Shown: one piece after another, positions 41,775-49,329 of the stretch
Position numbering within the stretch: the stretch's first letter is position 1
Layout of the letters: the number at the start of each line of letters is the position of its first letter
Assembly: GCF_030378165.1 (NCBI RefSeq)
Contig: NZ_CP119766.1
Location: 3,410,001 to 3,474,000 of the forward strand
DNA length: 64,000 nt
Direction of reading: 5' to 3'
Source of the DNA: Flavobacterium panacagri
GTDB lineage: Bacteria > Bacteroidota > Bacteroidia > Flavobacteriales > Flavobacteriaceae
The notes under the pieces: model-generated
What the model was told of the DNA's origin: nothing
The model's database searches: none
Seen by the model: the letters and a program-made list of their open reading frames with translations, nothing else
Translations under genes and position numbers: made by a program

Positions 41775-42944
41775 ATGAAAAAAAGATTAAAAACTTATGA
41801 TCGTCTTTTCAAAGAAAAAGCTATTCAGCTAATTAGTGAAAAGGGTGTTGCAGAAGCTGCAAAAGATCTTGAAATGACCCAAAGCATGTTATTTAGGTGG
41901 CGGTTAGAATATGAAAGATTTGGTGTAACAAGTTTTTGTGGGAAAGGAAGAGGTCATGTAAGATTAAATCCTGAACAGAGAAAAATTAAAGAATTAACTA
42001 GAAAAATCAAAATTACTCAACAGAAGTTGGAAATTTTAAAGAATGGAAGTAAGTATGTTTTACAAGGAAGATTGATCGCTTTTCAATACATTAAAGATAA
42101 TGAAAAAGTATATTGGATTAAAACAATGTGTAAAGTTTTAAGAATTGATATCGCATCATATTATAGATGGAAAAGACAATTTGTTTCGAAGGCAAAAGAA
42201 AGAAATAATTTACTAAAAGAAGAAATAAAATCTATTTTTTTTGAATTTAAACAGCGACATGGGACTAATACGATTACTAGTGAACTTCAAAAAAGAGGAT
42301 ATACTGTATCGAGATCAACAGTAGGAAAATATCTGGTAAAATTAGATTTACATTTTAAGCAGAAAAAAAAATTTAAAATTACAACTAATTCAAATCATAA
42401 TCATTTTCTTGCTCCTAATATTTTAAATAGAAAATTTAAAGTAAAAGAACCTTCTAAGGCTTGGGTTTCAGATATTACATATATAAGAATACAAGGTGGT
42501 TTTATGTATCTTACAATTATTTTGGATTTATTTGATAGAAAAATAATTGGATGGAATTTAAGTAGTTCACTTTCAACTATAAATACAATTCTACCTGCTT
42601 GGGATATGGCGGTTAGTAACAGAAAAATTACTAATGAATTAATATTTCATTCCGACAGAGGGGCTCAATATTCAAATAAAATTTTCATGGAAAGACTGTC
42701 TTCTAATAAAAATATCGTTAGAAGTATGAACCGACAAGGAAATTGCTGGGATAATATCATTGCAGAGGCTTTTTTCAGTATACTTAAAAAAGAATTGATT
42801 TATATAAACACACTTTTTACAAAAGAGCAATTGAAAGCTGAAATATTTGAGTTTATAGAAAATTGGTATAATAAGAAAAGAAGACATTCTTTTTTAAAAT
42901 ATAAAACTATTGAAGAATTTGATAAATTGAAGAATGTAATTTGA
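41775..42944 (+). CDS. IS3-type transposase, single ORF, intact DDE
   Basis: A 389-aa fused OrfA-OrfB protein. N-terminal HTH (KAIQLISEKGVAEAAKDLEMTQSMLFRWR); rve core with D233 in WVSDITYIRIQGG, D294 in FHSDRGAQYSN and E331 in CWDNIIAEAFFSILKKE; the end KKRRHSFLKYKTIEEF is the usual IS3 closing motif. Unlike classical IS3 elements no frameshift is needed to fuse the two parts. It starts 6 bp after the stop of the inactive paralog, so both are made from one mRNA. No terminal inverted repeats were found around the pair, so mobility on its own is not established. Confidence 0.92.
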   Translation: MKKRLKTYDRLFKEKAIQLISEKGVAEAAKDLEMTQSMLFRWRLEYERFGVTSFCGKGRGHVRLNPEQRKIKELTRKIKITQQKLEILKNGSKYVLQGRLIAFQYIKDNEKVYWIKTMCKVLRIDIASYYRWKRQFVSKAKERNNLLKEEIKSIFFEFKQRHGTNTITSELQKRGYTVSRSTVGKYLVKLDLHFKQKKKFKITTNSNHNHFLAPNILNRKFKVKEPSKAWVSDITYIRIQGGFMYLTIILDLFDRKIIGWNLSSSLSTINTILPAWDMAVSNRKITNELIFHSDRGAQYSNKIFMERLSSNKNIVRSMNRQGNCWDNIIAEAFFSILKKELIYINTLFTKEQLKAEIFEFIENWYNKKRRHSFLKYKTIEEFDKLKNVI

Positions 42945-42972
42945 TTTTTGGCTAGCATTCAATAACAAATAT

Positions 42973-43006
42973 AAAAAAGCTGTAAATTTTAAGTTTACAG
43001 CTTTTT
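42973..43006. terminator. Rho-independent terminator (right copy)
   Basis: This is the same hairpin as 39273-39306. It ends the transposase transcript and may also stop the convergent surface-protein gene. Confidence 0.8.
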
Positions 43007-43083
43007 TGCTTTGTGTCTTATCGTTGCGGGCACGCATTACAAATCCGCGCTATCGTTGTGTGTAGATATCTGCGCGATCGGGG
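42973..43083. repeat. 111-bp direct repeat, right copy
   Basis: It is identical to 39273-39383 except for three bases. It begins with the terminator hairpin (42973-43006) 28 bp after the transposase stop and ends 18 bp before the end of the first surface-protein gene. Confidence 0.93.
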
Positions 43084-43101
43084 TATCCATACATTCTTAC
43101 T

Positions 43102-44388
43102 TTAAGGTATTTGATACCAAGTATCTTTACCATTACTTATAACTTTTATTGCATTTGAGGTAGCAGTTGTAGTAGTTGCCCCGCCTATAACAGCTATTTT
43201 ATCTCCACTTGCAGCAGTTATAGTTACTTTACCTGATGTGCCACCTCCCGAAGCAACAAAAGTAAACATAGCGCCTACATTTGTAGCATCTGCTTTTTTT
43301 AAGGTATAATTAAGTGTTGAGTTTGCGTTATTAATGTACAATGATGTTTTATTATCAATATCATCTATAACTGCAGTTGCAGCACTAGTAGCAACTCTAA
43401 AGTTTGAACCTATAATTCCCACAAGAAATACATCTACTTTTGTATTTGCAGGATCTCTTTGAGCGCCAGCAGTAGAAGGGATTACAGTAATAGGTAATGC
43501 ATTATAGAAATCTGGAGCATACACTTTTCCTAATGCAATTCCATTATCTACAAGTATACCATTATTGGTATTAGAAGAAATATGTAATTGTCCTATAGTA
43601 GCGCTACCATCTGATTTAGATCCTGCATAATAAGTAGTCATCTTTATTAGTGGCTGCATTTTAATAATTGCTGAGGGATTGAATGTACTCCATTGTATTG
43701 TTCCAATACGATCACCAATCTCTGCCAGTTTTGGGCTTGCATGACTTCCTCGGCCTCTGATAATATTTAATCCATTATCATTACTAAAATAAGGTTCTTG
43801 AAACTGTGAAATGCTAATTCCATGAGCATTTGAGTTGCCGAATTTATCTGTCATTAAGCGTAAAAAGCCCATATCAGCTTGGAGTCCTGGATCAAAGATA
43901 AAATTTGGGTTGACATTATTGTTTCCTCCTAAACTTAATGCTCCGGTCGTAGATAAACTCATTTTAGCAGTTCCATTAGTAATAAAAGGAAGTGGTTGTG
44001 CATCTTTTGTTCCTAATTCTTTTAAGGCTCCGTTTGTATTTCCACCCAAAGTCCAGTTATTATTGCCATCAGCAGACGAAGTAATACGTACCCATTTTGT
44101 ACCATCGTTGTAGTATTCTCCTGGCGTTACTTGGTTAGCACCAGCAACAGAGGTAAAGGTATTGTAGACTTTCATTCCCTCAACATGTGCGGTCATTGGG
44201 CTGGCGCTTGTAGTAGAGGAAAGTTCTACTTTTGGTAAAAGTAAACCTTTGTCATTTTTTCCATCTGTGTTGTTTAAATCTAATGTTGCGTTTGGGTTTG
44301 GGGTATTACTGTTCATTCCTACTTGTGCATAAATCCCACTCGTTGTCAGGCAGCAAAGTAAGCATGCTGCTTTAAAAAACTTTTTCAT
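43102..44388 (-). CDS. Secreted tail-fibre-like surface protein, paralog 1
   Basis: A 428-aa exported protein; the start at 44388 gives a proper signal peptide (FFKAACLLCCLTTSGIYAQ), while a further-upstream ATG adds unrelated residues. The conserved N-terminal module follows (VGMNSNTPNPNATLDLNN, KGLLLPKVELS, HVEGMKVYNT, TPGEYYNDGTKWVRI), known from Bacteroidota surface and tail-fibre-like proteins. The C-terminal 100 residues differ from the other three paralogs: Thr/Ser/Ala/Gly-rich, ending NGKDTWYQIP. It lies downstream of the small regulator 44541-44735 on the same strand. Likely an adhesin or surface layer protein (inference). Confidence 0.8.
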   Translation of the reverse strand: MKKFFKAACLLCCLTTSGIYAQVGMNSNTPNPNATLDLNNTDGKNDKGLLLPKVELSSTTSASPMTAHVEGMKVYNTFTSVAGANQVTPGEYYNDGTKWVRITSSADGNNNWTLGGNTNGALKELGTKDAQPLPFITNGTAKMSLSTTGALSLGGNNNVNPNFIFDPGLQADMGFLRLMTDKFGNSNAHGISISQFQEPYFSNDNGLNIIRGRGSHASPKLAEIGDRIGTIQWSTFNPSAIIKMQPLIKMTTYYAGSKSDGSATIGQLHISSNTNNGILVDNGIALGKVYAPDFYNALPITVIPSTAGAQRDPANTKVDVFLVGIIGSNFRVATSAATAVIDDIDNKTSLYINNANSTLNYTLKKADATNVGAMFTFVASGGGTSGKVTITAASGDKIAVIGGATTTTATSNAIKVISNGKDTWYQIP

Positions 44389-44540
44389 AAAAATTAAAAA
44401 TAAATTGTTTGTTTTTAAATGTTTTAAATTTTCCAAAACGGAAAATTTCATTTGCAATTTGTTTTTAGCTTGGGAGGAAGTAAGGCTTTGAATTGGTTTC
44501 CGGAAGTGGTATTGGAAACTCTTGAAAAAAAGCAGAAAGC
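44389..44540 (-). promoter_or_regulatory. Leader of surface-protein paralog 1, related to the leader at 49128-49320
   Basis: It shares with the other leader a hairpin ATTTTCC..GGAAAATTT just before the start, the stem GTTTCC...GGAAAC around TGGTATTGG (about 44498-44519) and GCTTATAATTT further on. Conservation in two leaders suggests RNA or protein control of these genes. Confidence 0.5.
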
Positions 44541-44735
44541 TTATAATTTGGTAACCTTGTCTTGTATGGCTTTTAAAGCTTCATTTTGGAGCTTATTGTA
44601 TTCGGCTTTTAGGGTGTCGCTCATGGGACCAACGCGATCGCCACGAATGGCCTTTCGAATATAGTCGTAAGAATATCCGTACCGGTCATGGATAATCTTT
44701 AGGACATCTTGGTTGTAACTCGACTTTGTTTTCAT
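44541..44735 (-). CDS. Small DNA-binding-like protein (Cro-type partner)
   Basis: A 64-aa protein with three helices: NQDVLKIIHDRYGYSYDYIRKAIRGDR, then MSDTLKAEYNKLQNEALKAIQ. The segment VLKIIHDRYGYSYDYIRKAIRG reads like a helix-turn-helix in which YSYDYIRKAIRG is the recognition helix; I associate this type with phage-type regulators in Bacteroidota. It is divergent from an S24-type repressor, as in a cI/cro pair, and lies upstream of surface-protein gene 43102-44388. DNA binding is an inference from helix pattern and context. Confidence 0.6.
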   Translation of the reverse strand: MKTKSSYNQDVLKIIHDRYGYSYDYIRKAIRGDRVGPMSDTLKAEYNKLQNEALKAIQDKVTKL

Positions 44736-44772
44736 ATTTTTGTCTATTGTTCATTTTGTATTAAGAACGGGA

Positions 44773-44780
44773 CAAATATA
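44773..44780 (-). promoter_or_regulatory. Candidate -7 element TATATTTG for the small regulator
   Basis: On the minus strand TATATTTG matches the Bacteroidota -7 consensus TAnnTTTG, 38 bp before the ATG at 44735. No TTG was found at the expected -33. The palindrome 44782-44795 lies directly upstream, where a bound repressor would cover the promoter. Confidence 0.45.
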
Positions 44781-44781
44781 A

Positions 44782-44795
44782 TAAGATATATCTTA
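44782..44795. promoter_or_regulatory. Perfect palindrome, candidate repressor operator
   Basis: TAAGATATATCTTA is a perfect 14-bp palindrome in the gap between the small regulator and the S24 repressor. A degenerate second site (TAAGATTTTTTCTAA) lies at about 44812-44826. An autoregulated dimeric repressor would fit. Confidence 0.5.
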
Positions 44796-44837
44796 AAATA
44801 AATATAAAAAGTAAGATTTTTTCTAAAAAGTTGCTTT

Positions 44838-45530
44838 ATGACAGAGAATACGCTACAGAGGATCAAGCAATATATAGACGCAAAAGGTATTAAAGTGAGT
44901 ACTTTAGAGCGTGAAGTAGGCATGTCCAATGGTTCTTTTGCCAGCCAGCTTAAAAATAATAAGACTATTGGAGTAGATAAATTAGAAAATATCTTAAGAA
45001 AATATACAGATGTAGACCCAGAATGGCTCTTAACGGGAAATGGTACTATGTTTAAAGGGCAAAGTTTAGCTGCTGTTAATCCTTTTAGAACAGTAGAGCA
45101 GGAGGCAGGCAGTCACAATATTCCTGTTTTTAATGTACGCAGTATTAGCGGTATTGTAGATTTATTTGGCGAAAACCAAAATCAGATTCCTGTAAATTAT
45201 ATCAGCATTCCTGAAATTTCCCAATGCGATGGCGCATTGTATGTAGCGGGTGATAGTATGTATCCGTTGTTAAGCAGCGGTGATATTGTTATTTTTAAAA
45301 AGATTAATGCTCCCGAAAACAATATAATTTGGGGCGAAATGTATCTGGTTTATGTAAATAACGATGGAAACGAGTTTTTTTTAACCCGTTTTTTAAATAA
45401 ATCTAAGAAAGAGTCTTATGTAGAATTTGTTTCCCAAAACCCAAATCATCAAACGGTAGAATTTCCAATAGGCAGTATTAAAGCGCTGGCCTTGGTAAAA
45501 GCTTCTATACGGGTTAATGCACAGTTTTAG
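44838..45530 (+). CDS. XRE-S24 (CI/LexA-like) repressor
   Basis: A 230-aa repressor. The N-terminal XRE-type HTH (about 1-65) includes IDAKGIKVSTLEREVGMSNGSFASQLKNNKTIGVDKLENIL and WLLTGNGTMF. The C-terminal S24 peptidase-like domain shows the Ser in VAGDSMYPLLSSGDIVIFKK (about 143) and the Lys-containing segment GEMYLVYVN..GNEFFLTRFL. In CI/LexA proteins this domain dimerises and may self-cleave on RecA activation. Here the Ser is present and the Lys position is not clear, so cleavage is uncertain. It is divergent from the small regulator across a palindrome, like a phage switch, but no phage structural genes follow. Confidence 0.88.
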   Translation: MTENTLQRIKQYIDAKGIKVSTLEREVGMSNGSFASQLKNNKTIGVDKLENILRKYTDVDPEWLLTGNGTMFKGQSLAAVNPFRTVEQEAGSHNIPVFNVRSISGIVDLFGENQNQIPVNYISIPEISQCDGALYVAGDSMYPLLSSGDIVIFKKINAPENNIIWGEMYLVYVNNDGNEFFLTRFLNKSKKESYVEFVSQNPNHQTVEFPIGSIKALALVKASIRVNAQF

Positions 45531-45554
45531 AATTACAATAAATTTTCTAAAATT

Positions 45555-45718
45555 CCCGATAGCTATCGAGAGCAGCGTTGAAAAGTTTACTTCAGTTGCC
45601 TCCAGCTTTAGCTGGAGGTAATAAATATAAATAGGAAAAGGCTTTAGCCAAACTTTACGCAAGTTGGGCTAAAGCCTTTACATTAGAATCTATAAAACCT
45701 CCAGCTAAAGCTGGAGGC
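45555..45718. repeat. Hairpin array between convergent genes
   Basis: A degenerate copy of the palindrome (CCCGATAGCTATCGAGA at 45555-45571) is followed by three hairpins. These are CCTCCAGCT-TT-AGCTGGAGG (45599-45618), the pair AAAGGCTTTAGCC / GGCTAAAGCCTTT (45637-45649 and 45667-45679), and CCTCCAGCTAAAGCTGGAGG (45698-45717). The first and third hairpins are also complementary to each other, so nested folding is possible. Confidence 0.85.
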
Positions 45719-45790
45719 GATTAAAGGAATATTTTTTTTCGTCTTACTATTGTTGTTAGTAGATATCTGTGCTATAAGGTTATATTAATC

Positions 45791-46861
45791 TTATGGAATT
45801 TTTTGATACCAAATGTAATCTTCAGGCCATCCACCGCCGAACTTGCTTAATCCGGTACCACTCAAATTACGTCCATTTATTTTTACAATAAAGTAATATG
45901 TTTTATTGACCGTACCACTGTTTCGAATTATCAGATTGCCTGTCATCATACCATTTTTTGCACTAGGATAAAGAGGAGCTCCCATAAGATTGCCTGTAGT
46001 TAGAATATCTGTTGTTGGAGTTAACGTAGTGCTACTGTTACTGAAAGTAGCATTTGCCCATAAAAATTCATTGGAATTATTAAACACTGGTGCACTTGCT
46101 CTGCTTAACAGCATGTTTACATTTATAAGCCATTTTCCAGGAGCTAGCGTAATACTGGTGTTGGTGTAATACCATTTATCAAGTGGGGTAATAGGAACAT
46201 TTACTCCAGCAGTAGATAATGTTGCTATGTTCTTATTAATTGCCTGCATCTGCCATTGTCCCACACCATTTGCATCTGAAATTAACCCATAACTTAATTG
46301 TTGTGTACCATCTTGAAGCTGTAATGCACCTGTAGCACTGCTATTTAGAATTACTTTGGCATTGGTGCCACCTGTAGGTACAGTAGTAGTTCCTACCAGA
46401 AGTTTTCCTGCTGCAGTAACCCTGTTTCGTTCAATTCCATTTGTTACCGTTACAAAGTCGACAGCATCTGTTGTACCTACAAAATTGGATGTGGCATTTG
46501 TTCCTGCATTTCCTCCAGTAGTCCAAGGAATTGTAGAGCCATTTACGGAATACCAACGACTTCCATCATTGTAATAAGTTCCTTTAACAACCTGGGTTGC
46601 ACCACTTCCAGCAGGATTTGTGTTGTAAACATAAATTCCAGCTGTATGTGCTTTTAATGGCGATGGATTATCTGTCGCCAATAAACTCACTTTAGGTAAT
46701 AATAAGCCTTTATTGGTAGTACCGGTTGTGCTGTAGTTTAAGTCTAGTATTGCATCTTTTATAGGACTATTTAAAGGCATACCCACTTGGGCTTTTACAG
46801 TTACAACGGTTATGAGTGCCATTATAATTATAAATCCAATATTTTTTTTCATATTTTTCAT
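45791..46861 (-). CDS. Secreted tail-fibre-like surface protein, paralog 2
   Basis: A 356-aa exported protein; signal peptide about residues 1-24 (FIIIMALITVVTVKAQ); the ATG three codons on (46852) is an alternative start. The N-terminal module VGMPLNSPIKDAILDLNY ... NKGLLLPKVSLLATDN ... YNDGSRWYSV is shared. A middle region with TAAGKLLVGTTTVPTGG precedes a C-terminal beta-sandwich-like domain of about 130 residues containing TLAPGKWLINVNMLLS, FSNSSTTLTPT and NLIIRNSGTVNKTYYF, ending YIWYQKIP. It is the last gene of a three-paralog run (48048, 46928, 45791) transcribed together. Likely a surface structure (inference). Confidence 0.8.
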   Translation of the reverse strand: MKNMKKNIGFIIIMALITVVTVKAQVGMPLNSPIKDAILDLNYSTTGTTNKGLLLPKVSLLATDNPSPLKAHTAGIYVYNTNPAGSGATQVVKGTYYNDGSRWYSVNGSTIPWTTGGNAGTNATSNFVGTTDAVDFVTVTNGIERNRVTAAGKLLVGTTTVPTGGTNAKVILNSSATGALQLQDGTQQLSYGLISDANGVGQWQMQAINKNIATLSTAGVNVPITPLDKWYYTNTSITLAPGKWLINVNMLLSRASAPVFNNSNEFLWANATFSNSSTTLTPTTDILTTGNLMGAPLYPSAKNGMMTGNLIIRNSGTVNKTYYFIVKINGRNLSGTGLSKFGGGWPEDYIWYQKIP

Positions 46862-46927
46862 TTTTAAACTTTTTTAATACGCAGCTTTATTCTCAAACTA
46901 CTTTTAAAAATTAAATTGTGGTAATAT

Positions 46928-48007
46928 TTAATTTATTTTTTGAACGACAATATAATTTCCATTACCCAAGCGACCTATTGACTGAAGAACTTGCGTAGCC
47001 GTAGGATTGTTTGTAGTAACGTATCCTGCACAGAAATAATAGTCTTTATTTGTACTTGTAGTATTTTGTATAATCATAGACCCTTTCATAACAAAGCTAT
47101 GTGCCATTGGAGCCATAAAAGCTGAAATATAAGGAGCAGAGGAGAGAATATCCGAGCTTGGAGCCATTGTGGTACTGCTATTGCTAAATGTTGCTCTTAC
47201 AGACCAGCTTTCATTAGTTGCGCTATATGTGTAAACTGGACAATTAAAGCCGATCCTTAAAAGCCATTTTCCTGGGGGAAGTGTAATCACCCTATTTGTA
47301 AATGACCATGTTGCAGTTGCTGTACTAGGTAGAGTAACTCCTAAATCTGGAGAAGAATTACCAAACATGGAGTTTAAGTTTAATGAAGGCGGAGCCCAGC
47401 TTCCTAATCCGTTGGCATCAGAAGTAAATACCTTTCCCTCACCTTGTGGCGCAAGACCTTCGGTACCATCTTTTATCATAAGCGCACCATTAGTACTCCC
47501 ATTATTGATAATAAGTTTGGGGTTGCTTCCCCCTGTTGGTACTACAGCTGTATTAACAAGAAGTTTTCCACCTGTAGTTACGCGAAGTCTTTCTGTATTA
47601 TTGGTACGAGTTACAAAATCAGTATTATCTGTTGTACCAATAAAATTTAAACTATTTACATTATTATTTCCTTTTAAATCCCAAGGAATTGCAGTAGCTC
47701 CTAAAATTGGTATCCATTGGCTTCCATCGTTAGTATATATACCTTCTTTAACCTGTGTTGATCCTGAACCAGTTGCTGTTGTATTGTATACCATCATGCC
47801 TGTTACATGACCCGATAGAGGAGAAGGATCAGTTGTGCTAATCAAAGTAACCCTTGGAAGAGCCAAGCCTTTATTTGCTGTTCCTGAACTATTATTTAGG
47901 TCGAGAACCGAATTAATATTAGGATTATTACTATAATTACCCACCTGAGCCTGTAATGTTGTACTTATTCCTACTGCTATAAAAACTATTATTAAGTATT
48001 GTTTCAT
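46928..48007 (-). CDS. Secreted tail-fibre-like surface protein, paralog 3
   Basis: A 359-aa exported protein starting at ATG 48007 (MKQYLIIVFIAVGISTTLQAQ); an upstream ATG would overlap the preceding gene. The shared module reads VGNYSNNPNINSVLDLNN ... NKGLALPRVTLI ... YTNDGSQWIP, then GGKLLVNTAVVPTGGSNPK. The C-terminal domain keeps TLPPGKWLLRIGFNC, FSNSSTTMAPSSDIL and MIIQNTTSTNKDYYF and ends YIVVQKIN, clearly homologous to paralogs 2 and 4. It starts 40 bp after the stop of paralog 4, in the same orientation. Confidence 0.8.
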   Translation of the reverse strand: MKQYLIIVFIAVGISTTLQAQVGNYSNNPNINSVLDLNNSSGTANKGLALPRVTLISTTDPSPLSGHVTGMMVYNTTATGSGSTQVKEGIYTNDGSQWIPILGATAIPWDLKGNNNVNSLNFIGTTDNTDFVTRTNNTERLRVTTGGKLLVNTAVVPTGGSNPKLIINNGSTNGALMIKDGTEGLAPQGEGKVFTSDANGLGSWAPPSLNLNSMFGNSSPDLGVTLPSTATATWSFTNRVITLPPGKWLLRIGFNCPVYTYSATNESWSVRATFSNSSTTMAPSSDILSSAPYISAFMAPMAHSFVMKGSMIIQNTTSTNKDYYFCAGYVTTNNPTATQVLQSIGRLGNGNYIVVQKIN

Positions 48008-48047
48008 TTCATTTACTTTTTTGTATCTTAAAAAAGATTTTTTAACT

Positions 48048-49127
48048 TTAGTATATTCTTTCTGCAATGACATTGTTTTCAGAACCTGCTGCAGGGAGTT
48101 TAACTGTCATGTTAACAAGAGAGTTGAATCCTCTTTCAACCCAATAATAATAGGTTTGATTAGTAGACGTATTATTTTCAATAATAGTTGAACCTTGTAT
48201 CGTTCCATACAAGCTATTAGGGGGAAAATACCCATAGATATTATCCATGAGATAAAAATAACCAAATATTTTATTTGGAGTTATGTCAGCAGTACTACTT
48301 GTAGAAAAGAAAGTTTTAAATTGAGCACCAGAGTTCGAGGCAGAGTATGTTCCATCTACTTTTTTAATGATTAAATTAAATGTGCACATCCATTTACCGG
48401 GAGGTAAGGTTAAACTGCAGTTTGTATAAAAACTACCCGTACCTGCGCTTGGAAAAGTATCAAGATCAGCTCCTCCAGAGGCTGGTACAAAACTAGGATA
48501 AATTACTTCTGCCAAAGGTTCTTGCCAGGTGGCTAAACCATTCGCATCAGAAGTTAATACTTTACCAGCACCCTGTGTACCATCTATTAACTGGATTGAC
48601 CCAGGATTGTCTGTTTTTACAGCCATAGTAGCTGTTGCGCCTCCTGTTAAAGTAGCAGGCGTTCCTATTAAATAATTGTCAGTTGTAGTTATACGAGTAG
48701 CCTCAGTATTATTAGTTTTAGTTACAAAAGGATAAGAAGATAAGGTACCAATCTTATTTGTACCGGCGACAGTACCAGTATTACCAGTAGCAGACCAAAA
48801 CGTATTTTCTTGGGCTTCTAAAATCCATTTAGTGCCATCATTATAGTAAACACCTGGTACAACATGATTTGTAGAAGTTCCTGTTACTGTAGTTGTAGTA
48901 GTATTGTATACTTTCATTCCTTTAATATGTGTGCTTAAAGGAGCAGGACTATTTAAAGCTGTTAAAGCTACTTTGGGTAACAAAAGTCCTTTGGTATTAG
49001 TGCCATCTGCATTGTTTAAATCTAAGACCGCATCTTTGTTTGGGCTGTTAGTCGTCATTCCTACCTGAGAATACATAACTGTTGCCGTGAACCATAAGAA
49101 AAATGTCAGCATTACATGCGTTTTCAT
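48048..49127 (-). CDS. Secreted tail-fibre-like surface protein, paralog 4
   Basis: A 359-aa exported protein: signal peptide LTFFLWFTATVMYSQ, then VGMTTNSPNKDAVLDLNN ... KGLLLPKVALTAL ... YYNDGTKWILE. The C-terminal domain has LTLPPGKWMCTFNLIIK, FSTSSTADITPNKIF, STIIENNTSTNQTYYYW and ends NNVIAERIY. It is the first gene of the three-paralog run, and its leader is homologous to that of paralog 1. The leader still contains the end of a vanished small-regulator gene. Confidence 0.8.
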   Translation of the reverse strand: MKTHVMLTFFLWFTATVMYSQVGMTTNSPNKDAVLDLNNADGTNTKGLLLPKVALTALNSPAPLSTHIKGMKVYNTTTTTVTGTSTNHVVPGVYYNDGTKWILEAQENTFWSATGNTGTVAGTNKIGTLSSYPFVTKTNNTEATRITTTDNYLIGTPATLTGGATATMAVKTDNPGSIQLIDGTQGAGKVLTSDANGLATWQEPLAEVIYPSFVPASGGADLDTFPSAGTGSFYTNCSLTLPPGKWMCTFNLIIKKVDGTYSASNSGAQFKTFFSTSSTADITPNKIFGYFYLMDNIYGYFPPNSLYGTIQGSTIIENNTSTNQTYYYWVERGFNSLVNMTVKLPAAGSENNVIAERIY

Positions 49128-49320
49128 AAATTTTAAAATAAAGTTTGTTAGTAAATGTTTTTATGTTTTCCTAAAAGGAAAATTTTTATTATCAACTTGC
49201 TTTGGGGCAAAAAGGGCTCTGAGTTTGTTTCCTGAAATGGTATTAGAAACGGTCAAATTAAACAGTTGGCTTATAGTTTCTTAATTTGACTTTGTCTTGT
49301 TTATGAGACAAATGGATTAT
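49128..49320 (-). promoter_or_regulatory. Leader of the surface-protein run, with remnant of a lost regulator gene
   Basis: It aligns to 44389-44560: the hairpin TTTTCC-TAAAAGG-AAAA before the start, TGGTATTAGAAAC (49238-49250; TGGTATTGGAAAC in the other) and GCTTATAGTTTC. Past this, a minus-strand reading KQDKVKL-like (about 49280-49305) matches the last residues of the small regulator (IQDKVTKL), while the rest of that gene is absent. GACAAAT at about 49306-49312 may be the promoter remnant. Confidence 0.45.
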
Positions 49321-49329
49321 AATTCAATA

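Noticed and set aside
40600..43000. Tandem dimer of two complete IS3 elements
   Set aside because: The genes are only 6 bp apart with no junction inverted repeats, and they share only partial identity, so a recent dimer is not supported.
43102..49127. Diversity-generating retroelement acting on the surface proteins
   Set aside because: No reverse transcriptase gene and no template/variable repeat pair were seen near the array.
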